This document shows positions 25,701-34,028 of a DNA stretch of 64,000 nucleotides, one piece after another. The number at the start of each line of letters is the position of its first letter. The stretch's first letter is position 1. The notes beneath the pieces were generated by a model, which worked only from the letters and a program-made list of their open reading frames with translations, was not told the DNA's origin and searched no databases. The stretch is from NCBI GenBank assembly GCA_014218215.1, contig CP043652.1, forward strand, positions 3,658,001 through 3,722,000. The letters run 5' to 3'. Origin of the DNA: Geodermatophilaceae bacterium NBWT11. Its GTDB lineage: Bacteria > Actinomycetota > Actinomycetes > Mycobacteriales > Geodermatophilaceae. Both the position numbers and the translations under genes were made by a program.

Positions 25701-25807
25701 CCGACGTCGACCCCGGGGAGTTCGTCGACGACTACCGGCGGGCCACCCGGCACGCCCGGTCGGTGGTCGAGCGGGTCTTCTACGGCATGGAGCCCGACGC
25801 GTCCTGA
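22703..25807 (+). CDS. glnE: Bifunctional glutamine synthetase adenylyl/deadenylyltransferase
   Basis: This 1034-residue enzyme switches GlnA1 activity by adding or removing AMP. It has two nucleotidyltransferase domains. The first motif is GKAGGRELNYVSDVDVVFV near residue 243 (deadenylylase). The second is GRLGGAEMSYGSDADVLYV near residue 752 (adenylylase). Each is followed by a GlnD-type helical domain (LGRGGLRDVEFSVQLLQ and LGRGGLADVEWTVQLLQ). The frame is open far upstream, but the GTG at 22703 follows the amidotransferase stop by 5 nt and gives the usual length. Its target GlnA1 is encoded at 30063-31499. Confidence 0.95.
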   Translation: MTEPTEIPRRAVVRLVRFGFEDGARAARLLSHPDLGLWDLERNEPADPEAAPVVSALARAGDPDLALLSLSRLVEALDREDPSGELAAQLLARLRGSALLRGRLLAVLGASAGLDDHLAGFPEDWVVLDTEPGLARPTPYALEQQMLLAVGADPDDPPWGVGLGTPAPDADVSRVRDLRRAYHRAVLSIAGRDLGDGVSAEEVAGELADLAAAVLTAGLALALADQTAAATPCRISVIALGKAGGRELNYVSDVDVVFVAEPYPATGEEPDEAGAIATATRVCSTLMRVCHEAAWEVDAALRPEGKAGQLVRTLAHHVAYYEQWASTWEFQALLKMRPVAGDPSLGREYVDALWPLVWTAGDRPGFVADVQAMRRRVESLIPPAQAGRELKLGRGGLRDVEFSVQLLQMVHGRVDVALRTGGTIPGLLALSAGGYVGRDDTATLVASYRFLRTVEHRLQLLKLRRTHLLPTDQVQLRWLARSMGYKPDHRGDAVAVLRAELALHTREVRRIHEKLFYRPLLSAVARVPGEQLALGPQAAGAWLRALGFADPEGALRHLAALTGGVSRSASMQRYLLPVLLQTLASCADPDAGLLAYRQVSESLGGNQWYLRLLRDEGQVAERLAQLLGSSRYVSGLLTRTPEALRLLARDEELVPRSADALASAWRQSVARAGTAAEGVRVLRALRRTELLRIACADLLGMLDVVAVGVALRDVAVATLRAGLDAAVRSWAADAKVAVADVPVDMAVIAMGRLGGAEMSYGSDADVLYVHRVRPGAEDAKAAAAANAIAHALRRLLGEPAPDPAFDVDANLRPEGRQGPMSRSLTSFGEYYDRWVSVWEVQALLRAEPVAGDEELGRQFCDLVDPLRWPVDGLTDAQVAEIRRIKARVESERLPRGADPATHTKLGRGGLADVEWTVQLLQLQHAGTHPALRTTPTTDALTALGAEGLLAAEDVDALREAWERASRARNAVFLVRGRPGDQLPRPGLELSGVARASGYGADVDPGEFVDDYRRATRHARSVVERVFYGMEPDAS

Positions 25808-25875
25808 CCCGGGAACAGGACACCCGGGCCGTGCGCTGGCCGAGGGGACGACGTCGCCAGCCACCGGGAGTCACC

Positions 25876-26982
25876 ATGCCGATCGAGTTCCTCGGGATCG
25901 CCGCCACCAACGACGCGTCGGAGACCACCCCGCGCTCGGGGGCGTCCTTCGACCGGGAGTACACGATCCGGCTCGGCCGGGCACACGAGGACTTCGGCTG
26001 GGACCGGGTGCTGTTCGCCTACGGCTCGGGCGCCCCGGAGCCCTCGGCGGCGGCGGCCTGGCTGCTGGCGCACACCGAGACGCTGCAGGTGCTCCTGGCC
26101 CACCGGCCCAACGTCAGCTACCCGACCTTCGCCGCGAAGACCTTCGCCACGCTGGACCAGATCGGGCAGGGCCGGTTGACCGTGCACGTCATCACCGGCG
26201 GCACCGACCACGAGCAGCAGCGCGAGGGCGACTTCCTCACCAAGGACCAGCGGTACTCCCGCACCCGGGAGTTCATGCAGATCGTGAAGAAGGCGTGGAC
26301 GTCGCACGAGCCCTTCGACTGGGACGGCGAGCACTACCGCTTCGCCGACTTCGTCTCCGACACCTTCCCGGTGCAGCAGCCCCGACCGGACCTGTCCTTC
26401 GGCGGCTCCTCGGAGGCCGCCTACGCCGTCGGTGGTGCCGAGGCCGACGTCTTCGCGCTCTGGGGCGAGCCCCTGGAGGAGACCGCGAAGCAGATCGAGC
26501 GGGTGCACGCCGCCGCCCGTGCCGCCGGGCGCACCGAGATGCCCCGCATCCAGGTCGCCTTCCGCCCGATCATCGCCCCCACCGAGGAGCTGGCCTGGGA
26601 GAAGGCACACCGCACGGTCGCGCGGATCGAGTCGATGCGCTCGGGCACCGGGCGGGCGCCGCTGTCGATCAGCCGGCCCCCGGCCGACGGCCCGGAGAAC
26701 ACCGGCTCGCAGCGCCTGCTGGAGATCGCCGCCCGCGGAGAGCGCTTCGACCGGGCACTGTGGACGCCCACCGCCGCCGCCAGCGGGGGAGCGGGCAACT
26801 CCAACGCCCTCGTCGGCACCCCGGAGACCGTGGCCGCCGCGCTGCTGGACTACGTCGACCTGGGCGTCGACATCATCTCGATGCGCGGTTACGACCTGCT
26901 CGGCGATGCGATCGACGTGGGCCGGTACGTGATCCCGCTGGTGCGGGAGGAAGTCGGCAAGCGGGACGCCGCCGCTGCCTGA
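25876..26982 (+). CDS. LLM-class flavin-dependent monooxygenase (SsuD-like)
   Basis: This 368-residue TIM-barrel flavoenzyme resembles alkanesulfonate monooxygenase SsuD in HVITGGTDHEQQREGDFL, RYSRTREFMQIVKKAWT, PFDWDGEHYRFAD and GGSSEAAYAVGG. Such enzymes use reduced FMN and oxygen to cleave sulfonates or related compounds. No flavin reductase or sulfonate transporter is nearby, so the substrate is open. An F420-dependent role is possible but less likely given the SsuD-type insert. The ATG is 68 nt after glnE. Confidence 0.87.
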   Translation: MPIEFLGIAATNDASETTPRSGASFDREYTIRLGRAHEDFGWDRVLFAYGSGAPEPSAAAAWLLAHTETLQVLLAHRPNVSYPTFAAKTFATLDQIGQGRLTVHVITGGTDHEQQREGDFLTKDQRYSRTREFMQIVKKAWTSHEPFDWDGEHYRFADFVSDTFPVQQPRPDLSFGGSSEAAYAVGGAEADVFALWGEPLEETAKQIERVHAAARAAGRTEMPRIQVAFRPIIAPTEELAWEKAHRTVARIESMRSGTGRAPLSISRPPADGPENTGSQRLLEIAARGERFDRALWTPTAAASGGAGNSNALVGTPETVAAALLDYVDLGVDIISMRGYDLLGDAIDVGRYVIPLVREEVGKRDAAAA

Positions 26983-27017
26983 GGTTCGGCCTGGGTGCGG
27001 CCGGGCACCGTCCTGTC

Positions 27018-27275
27018 GTGCCCGAGGACCGCGAACGCGCCACCATCACCCCCTACCGGGACGGCCCGCTGATCGTGCGGGGCGACTTCCGGCTGGTCGA
27101 CACCGACGGCAACGAGATCGACCCGGGCCGGGACACCGTCGCGCTGTGCCGCTGCGGCAAGTCCGGCCTCAAGCCGTTCTGCGACGGCAGCCACAAGAAG
27201 GCCGGCTTCCACGCGCCGTCCGCCCCGCGCAGCGAGCGCCCCACCACCCGGCTCGAGGCGCTCGACACCGAGTGA
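27018..27275 (+). CDS. CDGSH iron-sulfur domain protein
   Basis: This 85-residue protein carries the CDGSH signature. CRCGKSGLKPFCDGSHK holds three Cys and one His that bind a redox-active [2Fe-2S] cluster (mitoNEET type). It has no membrane segment. The role is usually electron or cluster transfer. It converges on the haem-oxygenase-like diiron protein across a shared terminator. The GTG at 27018 is the only reasonable start. Its upstream CACCGT-N6-GTG spacing weakly resembles the leaderless pattern. Confidence 0.92.
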   Translation: MPEDRERATITPYRDGPLIVRGDFRLVDTDGNEIDPGRDTVALCRCGKSGLKPFCDGSHKKAGFHAPSAPRSERPTTRLEALDTE

Positions 27276-27277
27276 GA

Positions 27278-27323
27278 CACGACGGAGCCCCTCCCCGCCG
27301 CAGCGGGGAGGGGCTCTGTCGTG
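27278..27323. terminator. Bidirectional terminator between CDGSH and diiron protein genes
   Basis: A 21-bp stem (with one G-T pair) around the tetraloop CGCA. The core arms are GAGCCCCTCCCCGC (27285-27298) and GCGGGGAGGGGCTC (27303-27316). It serves both converging genes. Confidence 0.85.
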
Positions 27324-27329
27324 CGTGCG

Positions 27330-28355
27330 TCAGACGTGGACGGCGACCCGGGCGCGCAGCGCGCTGCGCCCGGCTGTCCACTCCTGCAGCGCCAGCGCGC
27401 CCGCGCGGGCCTCGAGCTCCAGGGCCACGGCGGCACCGAAGAGCAGGTCGGCCCGCAGCGACTCGTCGTCGGCGACCAGCGAGCCGCACATGTCCACCGA
27501 GGCGACCTGCTCGTGCACCGCGTCGGCCTCCACGTGCTCGTCGTAGAAGAGCGTCGCGTCCTCGCCCTTGCCCAGCCGGCGCAGCCCAGAGGCGTAGCGG
27601 CGGCTGGGCACCGTGGAGGTCATCTCCAGCGCCGCCAGGTGACCGACGGTGGCTGCGCGGTGCCGGCGGTGCAGCCCGAAGAAGCTCATCGCGTTCAGCG
27701 TGGCCAGCTGCTCGGCCGGGGCGACGTCGACGTGCGCGCCGTGCGTGGCGTCCAGCCCGAAGGCGCCCATGACCCGGGCGAAGAGCGCCGAGTGCATCCG
27801 GACGGCGGAACCGCCGCCGTACTCGTCGGCCTGGATCTCCACCACCGCGGCCTTGGCCCGGCCGTCCAGGCGGGGGATCACCCAGGTGTGCGGGTCGGCC
27901 TCCTTGAGGTGGTAGACCGAGCGCAGGGTGAGGAACTCGGCCCACTGCGTCTCGTCGGCCCGCTTGGCCATGTGCTCGGACATCGACGGGCCGTCGTCGG
28001 CGGCGACCATCGCGGCCAGCTGACGGTCCACGGAGTCCGCGGGGTCGACGAAGGAGCGCACCCACGGGTCGGCCGCAGTGTGCAGGCCGGCCTCGAAGGC
28101 GTCCTCGAGCACCGCGCGCAGGCCCAGCAGCGTCGGGTCCCACTCGAACCGGTCGTCGACCTCGGGGAAGCCCCGGTAGTGCAGCTCGTAGCAGACGTAG
28201 AGCGCGATCTGCAGGTCGTCGTCGGACAGCGGCACGGGGGTGGCGGCGGCCTGGTCGGCCAGGGCGAGGGTGGCCGGGGAGATCGTGGCCCCGGTCGTCA
28301 GGTCGGAGAAGAGAGCGTCGGACAGCGGCCCGCGGGGCGTCGGCAACGGCATCAT
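27330..28355 (-). CDS. Haem-oxygenase-like diiron protein (iron-containing redox enzyme family)
   Basis: This roughly 341-residue all-helical protein has an E-x-x-H pair in CYELHYRGF (residues 75-83) and a second ligand cluster in VEIQADEYGGG. That is the pattern of haem-oxygenase-like diiron oxygenases/oxidases (HDO). Members such as UndA and SznF carry out oxidative decarboxylation or N-oxygenation, but most are uncharacterised, and the substrate here is unknown. The start (ATG 28355 or 28352) has only a weak ribosome site. The converging CDGSH gene may supply electrons (inference). Confidence 0.8.
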   Translation of the reverse strand: MMPLPTPRGPLSDALFSDLTTGATISPATLALADQAAATPVPLSDDDLQIALYVCYELHYRGFPEVDDRFEWDPTLLGLRAVLEDAFEAGLHTAADPWVRSFVDPADSVDRQLAAMVAADDGPSMSEHMAKRADETQWAEFLTLRSVYHLKEADPHTWVIPRLDGRAKAAVVEIQADEYGGGSAVRMHSALFARVMGAFGLDATHGAHVDVAPAEQLATLNAMSFFGLHRRHRAATVGHLAALEMTSTVPSRRYASGLRRLGKGEDATLFYDEHVEADAVHEQVASVDMCGSLVADDESLRADLLFGAAVALELEARAGALALQEWTAGRSALRARVAVHV

Positions 28356-28414
28356 CGGTCCATGCCCACCCCCCGGGGGGTCCGGAACATCCGGTTCCGC
28401 TGGTCGGAGGGGTT

Positions 28415-29920
28415 TCAACCCTCGAACGCGGTGGCCATCCGGGCCTGTTCGGCCAGCACGTCGTCCATCCGGGCCTGGACGGCGTCCAGCCTGCCGATCT
28501 GCCGGCTGGTCTCGGCGATGCCGGCCGACACGGCTCGGGTGGTCTCCTGCATCCCGGTGACCTGGGCGGCCACCCGCTTGGTGGCGCCGGCGGTCTCCCG
28601 GGCCAGCTCCTTGACCTCGTTGGCGACGACGGCGAACCCGCGGCCCAGCTCACCGGCCCGGGCGGCCTCGATGGTGGCGTTGAGGGCGAGCAGGTTGGTC
28701 TGGTCGGCGATGCCGGAGATGATCCGGATCACCTCCCCGACCGCGGCGGAGGCGGCGTCCAGCGCCTGGACCTCGGTGGTCATCGACCCGGCCTGCTCGA
28801 CCGCGCCGACGGCCACCCGGCCCGCGTCGTCGGCGGCCTGCCGCAACCGGGTGACGGTGTCCAGCAGTGCCCGCGCGTTGGCGGCGTCGCTGTCGCTGCG
28901 GCGCAGCACCTCCATCCGCTGGGAGACCAGCTGGGCCACGTTGCGCAGCGCCGAGGCCCGGGAGTCCGACAGCTCGATGGTCTCGGTGGTGAAGAAGTCC
29001 ATCGTCCCGATGACCTGGCCGCCGACCGTGACCGGGAAGCAGACCCCGGAGCGCACCCCGGCCCGCTGCGCGGCCGGTGCCCGCACGCAGTCGGTGAGCT
29101 CGGCGAGGTCGGAGACGAAGACCAGGTCCCGGGCCCGCCAGGCGCGCCCGGACAGGCCCACGCCCTCGGCGAAGCTGGCGGCCAGGGTCACCTCGCGGAA
29201 CTCCGGCCCGGCCGACCCGGACTCGGTGTCGAAGCGCAGGACGCCGGTGCCGGTGTCCAGGGCCCAGTAGGACCCGTACGCCCAGCCGAAGGCGGTGCGG
29301 ACGGTCTCCAGCGCGGTGCGCAGCGCATCGGACTGGCTGTCGGCCGCGCCGATCTCGGTCACCACCGTGGTGACGGCGGCCCGGTCGTGGATGGTCTCGG
29401 TCAGCTGCGCCTCCACCAGGGCGCGGCGGTGGGCCTGCGCCGTGATCCGGGCGACGGCCTGCCAGGTCCCGACGCTCGGCAGGTCGGCCCGACCGAGGTA
29501 CTCGTGCACCGCGACCACCTCGTCGTCCACCAGCACGGGGAGGACGCAGCCCTGCCGGGCACCGGCGGCGACGGCGGCGGCCCAGCGGGCGCACCCGGCG
29601 GGGTCCGTCGACGGACCGGCGAGCACCGGCTCCCGGCGCAGCAGGGCCTGCCCGCCCAGCCCGCCGGCCGCGGCCAGCGCGGTGCCGGCCATCGCGGGTG
29701 CCAGGGGTCCGGTCTCGTGGGCGAGGGCGAACCCGCCGCGCACGGGCAACCATACCGCGCCGTGGTCCAGGGCCAGGGCGTCCACCAGGGCCGCGACGAC
29801 GACGCGGTGGGCGTGCGCCTCGTCCGGCACGCCGGCCTCGAGGGCGGCGAGCACCTGCTCCAGGGCCTCGAGCCCGCGGGGCGGGGCGGTGACCGGGGTG
29901 TCCTTGGTGCGGCGCAGCAC
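28415..29920 (-). CDS. Soluble methyl-accepting chemotaxis-type receptor with GAF domains
   Basis: This 501-residue protein lacks transmembrane segments. Two GAF domains occupy roughly residues 15-165 and 180-335 ([19 protein letters not shown] in the second). A short MCP signalling domain follows, with the hairpin tip [20 protein letters not shown] and [13 protein letters not shown]. It should report a cytoplasmic signal to CheA, so the organism probably has flagella or another Che-controlled output. GAGGAG sets the GTG start at 29920. It stands alone, downstream of the glnA1 terminator. Confidence 0.9.
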   Translation of the reverse strand: MLRRTKDTPVTAPPRGLEALEQVLAALEAGVPDEAHAHRVVVAALVDALALDHGAVWLPVRGGFALAHETGPLAPAMAGTALAAAGGLGGQALLRREPVLAGPSTDPAGCARWAAAVAAGARQGCVLPVLVDDEVVAVHEYLGRADLPSVGTWQAVARITAQAHRRALVEAQLTETIHDRAAVTTVVTEIGAADSQSDALRTALETVRTAFGWAYGSYWALDTGTGVLRFDTESGSAGPEFREVTLAASFAEGVGLSGRAWRARDLVFVSDLAELTDCVRAPAAQRAGVRSGVCFPVTVGGQVIGTMDFFTTETIELSDSRASALRNVAQLVSQRMEVLRRSDSDAANARALLDTVTRLRQAADDAGRVAVGAVEQAGSMTTEVQALDAASAAVGEVIRIISGIADQTNLLALNATIEAARAGELGRGFAVVANEVKELARETAGATKRVAAQVTGMQETTRAVSAGIAETSRQIGRLDAVQARMDDVLAEQARMATAFEG

Positions 29921-30013
29921 GGTGTCTCCTCGACGGGTCCGGGTTGGCCGGGGAAACCAACAGATCTCGTATCGGAACCGGACCGGGGGAGTTGAGCCGA
30001 GCCCCCGACGCAC

Positions 30014-30049
30014 TGCGGCCCCCGACCTCGGGTGAGGTCGGGGGCCGCA
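30014..30049 (-). terminator. Terminator of glnA1
   Basis: A perfect 15-bp stem (30014-30028 with 30035-30049) with a 6-nt loop, 14 nt past the glnA1 stop. Confidence 0.85.
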
Positions 30050-30062
30050 GGGGAGCGGTGGA

Positions 30063-31499
<1,437 letters not shown>

Positions 31500-31533
31500 C
31501 GATCCTCCGAGGATGGGCGGACGGCTGGCAGGG

Positions 31534-31539
31534 AAGCTA
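31534..31539 (-). promoter_or_regulatory. Probable -10 box of glnA1
   Basis: TAGCTT on the minus strand, 34 nt before the ATG. No good -35 is visible, consistent with activator (GlnR) dependence. Confidence 0.45.
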
Positions 31540-31571
31540 CGAGCGGGGAGTTGCCCGCCGGTGTCTCGCGT

Positions 31572-31587
31572 GTTTCCGAGCGGTAAC
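31572..31587 (-). promoter_or_regulatory. GlnR box upstream of glnA1
   Basis: Read on the minus strand this is GTTAC-CGCTCG-GAAAC, an exact match to the GTnAC-N6-GAAAC half-pair bound by actinobacterial GlnR. It is centred about 52 nt before the probable start point set by TAGCTT at 31534-31539, a usual place for an activator. Confidence 0.75.
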
Positions 31588-31653
31588 ACCGGCCCCGGCG
31601 TGTCGCGGGTCTCGATCGGCCCGCCGGCGGGCGGCACGCGCGGTCGACCCTCT

Positions 31654-31659
31654 TACGCT
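31654..31659 (+). promoter_or_regulatory. -10 box of the RDD gene (leaderless type)
   Basis: TACGCT, 6 nt, then ATG 31666. No ribosome-binding site. Confidence 0.6.
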
Positions 31660-31665
31660 GGGTGC

Positions 31666-32085
31666 ATGGTCAGGGACGAGACACCACCCTCTCAGGGCCG
31701 GGTGCGCGGCGCCTCCCTGGGGCTGCCCGCCGAGGGACCCGGTTCCGTCGCGACCTTCGGCGTGCGGGCGGTGGCGTTCCTGGTGGACGCCGCGGTCTCC
31801 GCCGCGGTCGCCGCAGTCGTCGTCCAGGGCATCCCGGCCAACTGGAGCCTGCTGTCCTTCGGCCTGATCACCGTGGTCTCGCTGGTGCTCGTCGGCCGGA
31901 CGCCGGGGCAGGCCCTGCTCAAGCTGCAGCTGGCCCACCCGCGCCCCGAGGCGCGGGTGGCGCTGTGGCGGGCGGTCGTCCGCACCGGTCTGCTGATGCT
32001 CCTGGTGCCGGCCCTGGTGGTCGACGGCGACGGCCGCGGCCTGCACGACCGGCTGACCGCGACGGCCGTCATCCGGACGACCTGA
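31666..32085 (+). CDS. RDD-family membrane protein
   Basis: This 139-residue protein has three hydrophobic segments. The opening ATFGVRAVAFLVDAAVSAAV contains the Arg and Asp that name the family, and the C-terminal GLHDRLTATAV matches the conserved RDD end (HDRLTGT type). RDD proteins are poorly understood, and some act in ion transport. The place next to glnA1 and a DUF4191 gene matches the Rv2219A position in M. tuberculosis. It converges with the DUF4191 gene, the stops being 3 nt apart. Confidence 0.85.
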   Translation: MVRDETPPSQGRVRGASLGLPAEGPGSVATFGVRAVAFLVDAAVSAAVAAVVVQGIPANWSLLSFGLITVVSLVLVGRTPGQALLKLQLAHPRPEARVALWRAVVRTGLLMLLVPALVVDGDGRGLHDRLTATAVIRTT

Positions 32086-32088
32086 GGG

Positions 32089-32913
32089 CTACCGCCGGCG
32101 GAGCTGCCGCTGGCTGACCGACATCTGCTTGCCACCGGGCATCGGGCCGCCGGGAATCGGCATCCGCGCGCCACCGAGGGCGTTCATCCGCTTGCCCAGG
32201 CTGTTGACCTCGGCGCCGTCGAGGTTGCGGGGCAGCTTCATCACGTGCGAGCTGAGCTTCTTCAGCGGGACCTGGCCCTCGTCGTCGCCGACGGTGATGT
32301 CGTAGATCGGGGTGTCGCCGACGACCTTGGCGATCCGGCGCTTCTCCCCGGCGATGAGCGGGCGGACCCGCTGCGGGGAGCCCTCGGCGACCAGGATGAT
32401 CCCGGGCCGGCCCAGCACCCGGTGCACGGCGTCCATCTGCGGGGTGCCCGCGACACCGGAGCTGACCCGCCAGTCACCGCGCATGCCCTCGAGCACCCAG
32501 GCAGCAGCACCGGGCTGTCCCTCGACCTGGCGGTAGGCCGAGCCCTGCGCCCGGCGGCCGAAGACGACCAAGGCGGCGAGCAGGCCCAGCAGGACCGCGA
32601 TCGGGATGAACAGCAGGGGAGCCCCGAACAGGACCGCCACTAGCTCGACCACGGCCGCGACCACCACGAAGGCGATCAGCATGACCCACGGGAGCTTGGG
32701 GTCGTTCTTGTACGTGAGGGTGTAGGCCTGCTTGATCTGGCCGCCCTGGGTCTTCATCCGCGTCCAGCGGCCGACCTTGGGCTTGCCGTCCTTGCCGAGC
32801 TTCGGGGCCTTCCCGGCCTTGGCGCTCGTCGCGCCCGCCTTGGTGGACCCGGTGGCGCCCTTCCCGGCCTTCGTCGGCGGGGTGGGGGGGTCTGTGGGCT
32901 TGCTGCGTGCCAT
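32089..32913 (-). CDS. DUF4191 membrane protein (Rv2219-like)
   Basis: This 274-residue protein has a Lys/Ala/Thr-rich N-terminal tail of about 50 residues. Two closely spaced membrane helices follow (about residues 73-115, LPWVMLIAFVVVAAVVELVA onward), then a cytoplasmic C-terminal domain with SAYRQVEGQPGAAAWVLE and RVRPLIAGEKRR. The family is actinobacterial, of unknown function, and habitually linked to lipA and glnA1. A leaderless-type -10 box precedes the ATG at 32913. lipA lies directly upstream on the same strand, separated by a hairpin. Confidence 0.85.
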   Translation of the reverse strand: MARSKPTDPPTPPTKAGKGATGSTKAGATSAKAGKAPKLGKDGKPKVGRWTRMKTQGGQIKQAYTLTYKNDPKLPWVMLIAFVVVAAVVELVAVLFGAPLLFIPIAVLLGLLAALVVFGRRAQGSAYRQVEGQPGAAAWVLEGMRGDWRVSSGVAGTPQMDAVHRVLGRPGIILVAEGSPQRVRPLIAGEKRRIAKVVGDTPIYDITVGDDEGQVPLKKLSSHVMKLPRNLDGAEVNSLGKRMNALGGARMPIPGGPMPGGKQMSVSQRQLRRR

Positions 32914-32919
32914 GACAGG

Positions 32920-32925
32920 AGGGTA
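32920..32925 (-). promoter_or_regulatory. -10 box of the DUF4191 gene (leaderless type)
   Basis: On the minus strand TACCCT, 6 nt, then ATG 32913. An AGG in the spacer is too close to the start to serve as a normal ribosome site. Confidence 0.5.
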
Positions 32926-32926
32926 A

Positions 32927-32951
32927 GCCCCCGGGGTGGGACCCCGGGGGC
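32927..32951 (-). terminator. Terminator of lipA
   Basis: 11-bp stem GCCCCCGGGGT/ACCCCGGGGGC with a GGG loop, 7 nt past the lipA stop. It abuts the -10 box of the next gene. Confidence 0.8.
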
Positions 32952-32958
32952 ACCCGCC

Positions 32959-33936
32959 TCAGACGGCCGGGGTGAGCCCGCGGGCCTCGACGGCCTGCTG
33001 GTAGAGCCGGCCGGCCCGGTAGGAGCTGCGCACCAGCGGCCCGGCGAGCACACCGGGGAAGCCGATCTCCTCGGCCTGGGCGGCGAAGTCGACGAACTCC
33101 TGGGGCTTGACCCAGCGGACCACGGGGTGGTGCCGCGGGCTGGGGCGCAGGTACTGGGTGATGGTCAGCAGGTCGCAGCCGGCGTCGTGCAGGGCCTGCA
33201 TGGTCTCGGTGACCTCGTGCGGCTCCTCGCCCATGCCCAGGATCAGGTTGGACTTGGTGACCAGACCGGCCTCGCGCGCGGCGGTGATGACGGCGAGGGA
33301 CCGGTCGAAGCGGAACCCGGGCCGGATGCGCTTGAAGATGCGCGGCACCGTCTCCACGTTGTGCGCGAGCACCTCGGGGCGGGAGGAGAAGACCTCGGCG
33401 AGCTGGTCGGGGTCGGCGTTGAAGTCCGGGATGAGCAGCTCGACGCCGCAGCCGGGGACCTGGGCCTTGATCTGGCGCACGGTCTCGGCGTAGAGCCAGG
33501 CGCCGCCGTCCTCGAGGTCGTCGCGGGCGACGCCGGTGATCGTGGCGTACTTCAGCGCCATCGTCGCGACGCTCTCGCCGACCCGGCGGGGCTCGTCGCG
33601 GTCGAAGTCCGCGGGCTTGCCGGTGTCGATCTGGCAGAAGTCGCAGCGGCGGGTGCACTGGTCACCGCCGATGAGGAAGGTGGCCTCGCGGTCCTCCCAG
33701 CACTCGTAGATGTTGGGGCACCCCGCGGACTCGCAGACCGTGTGCAGCCCCTCGCTGCGGACCAGCGACTTCAGCGCGGTGTACTCCGGGCCGGTCTTCA
33801 GCTTGGTCTTGATCCACTCGGGCTTGCGCTCGATGGGGGTCTGGGCGTTGCGGACCTCCAGGCGCAGCAGCTTGCGACCCGCGGGGTCGATGCTCGCCGT
33901 GCTCGCCGGGGTGGCTGTCGTCGGCGCGTCGCTCAT
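32959..33936 (-). CDS. lipA: Lipoyl synthase
   Basis: This 325-residue radical-SAM enzyme inserts two sulfurs into octanoyl groups on lipoyl domains. The auxiliary-cluster motif is [12 protein letters not shown] and the radical-SAM motif is [19 protein letters not shown] and [14 protein letters not shown] further support the call. Its clients are encoded nearby (SucB) or implied (GcvH, PDH), and lipB is at 39006-39650. The ATG at 33936 fits a leaderless -10 box (TACCGT, 7 nt). Confidence 0.96.
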   Translation of the reverse strand: MSDAPTTATPASTASIDPAGRKLLRLEVRNAQTPIERKPEWIKTKLKTGPEYTALKSLVRSEGLHTVCESAGCPNIYECWEDREATFLIGGDQCTRRCDFCQIDTGKPADFDRDEPRRVGESVATMALKYATITGVARDDLEDGGAWLYAETVRQIKAQVPGCGVELLIPDFNADPDQLAEVFSSRPEVLAHNVETVPRIFKRIRPGFRFDRSLAVITAAREAGLVTKSNLILGMGEEPHEVTETMQALHDAGCDLLTITQYLRPSPRHHPVVRWVKPQEFVDFAAQAEEIGFPGVLAGPLVRSSYRAGRLYQQAVEARGLTPAV

Positions 33937-33943
33937 GGTCTCG

Positions 33944-33949
33944 ACGGTA
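33944..33949 (-). promoter_or_regulatory. -10 box of lipA (leaderless type)
   Basis: TACCGT on the minus strand, 7 nt before ATG 33936, with no Shine-Dalgarno sequence. Confidence 0.6.
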
Positions 33950-33978
33950 CTCCCGGGGCGCTCGGCCCCGGACGCGAC

Positions 33979-34013
33979 GGAGGGGCGCCCCGCGTGCTGC
34001 GGGACGCCCCTCC
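33979..34013 (-). terminator. Terminator of the helical-repeat protein gene
   Basis: A 15-position stem, GGAGGGGCGCCCCGC with GCGGGACGCCCCTCC (one C/A mismatch), and a 5-nt loop. It starts 16 nt past the stop at 34029. Confidence 0.75.
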
Positions 34014-34028
34014 TGGGTGCTGTGGCTG

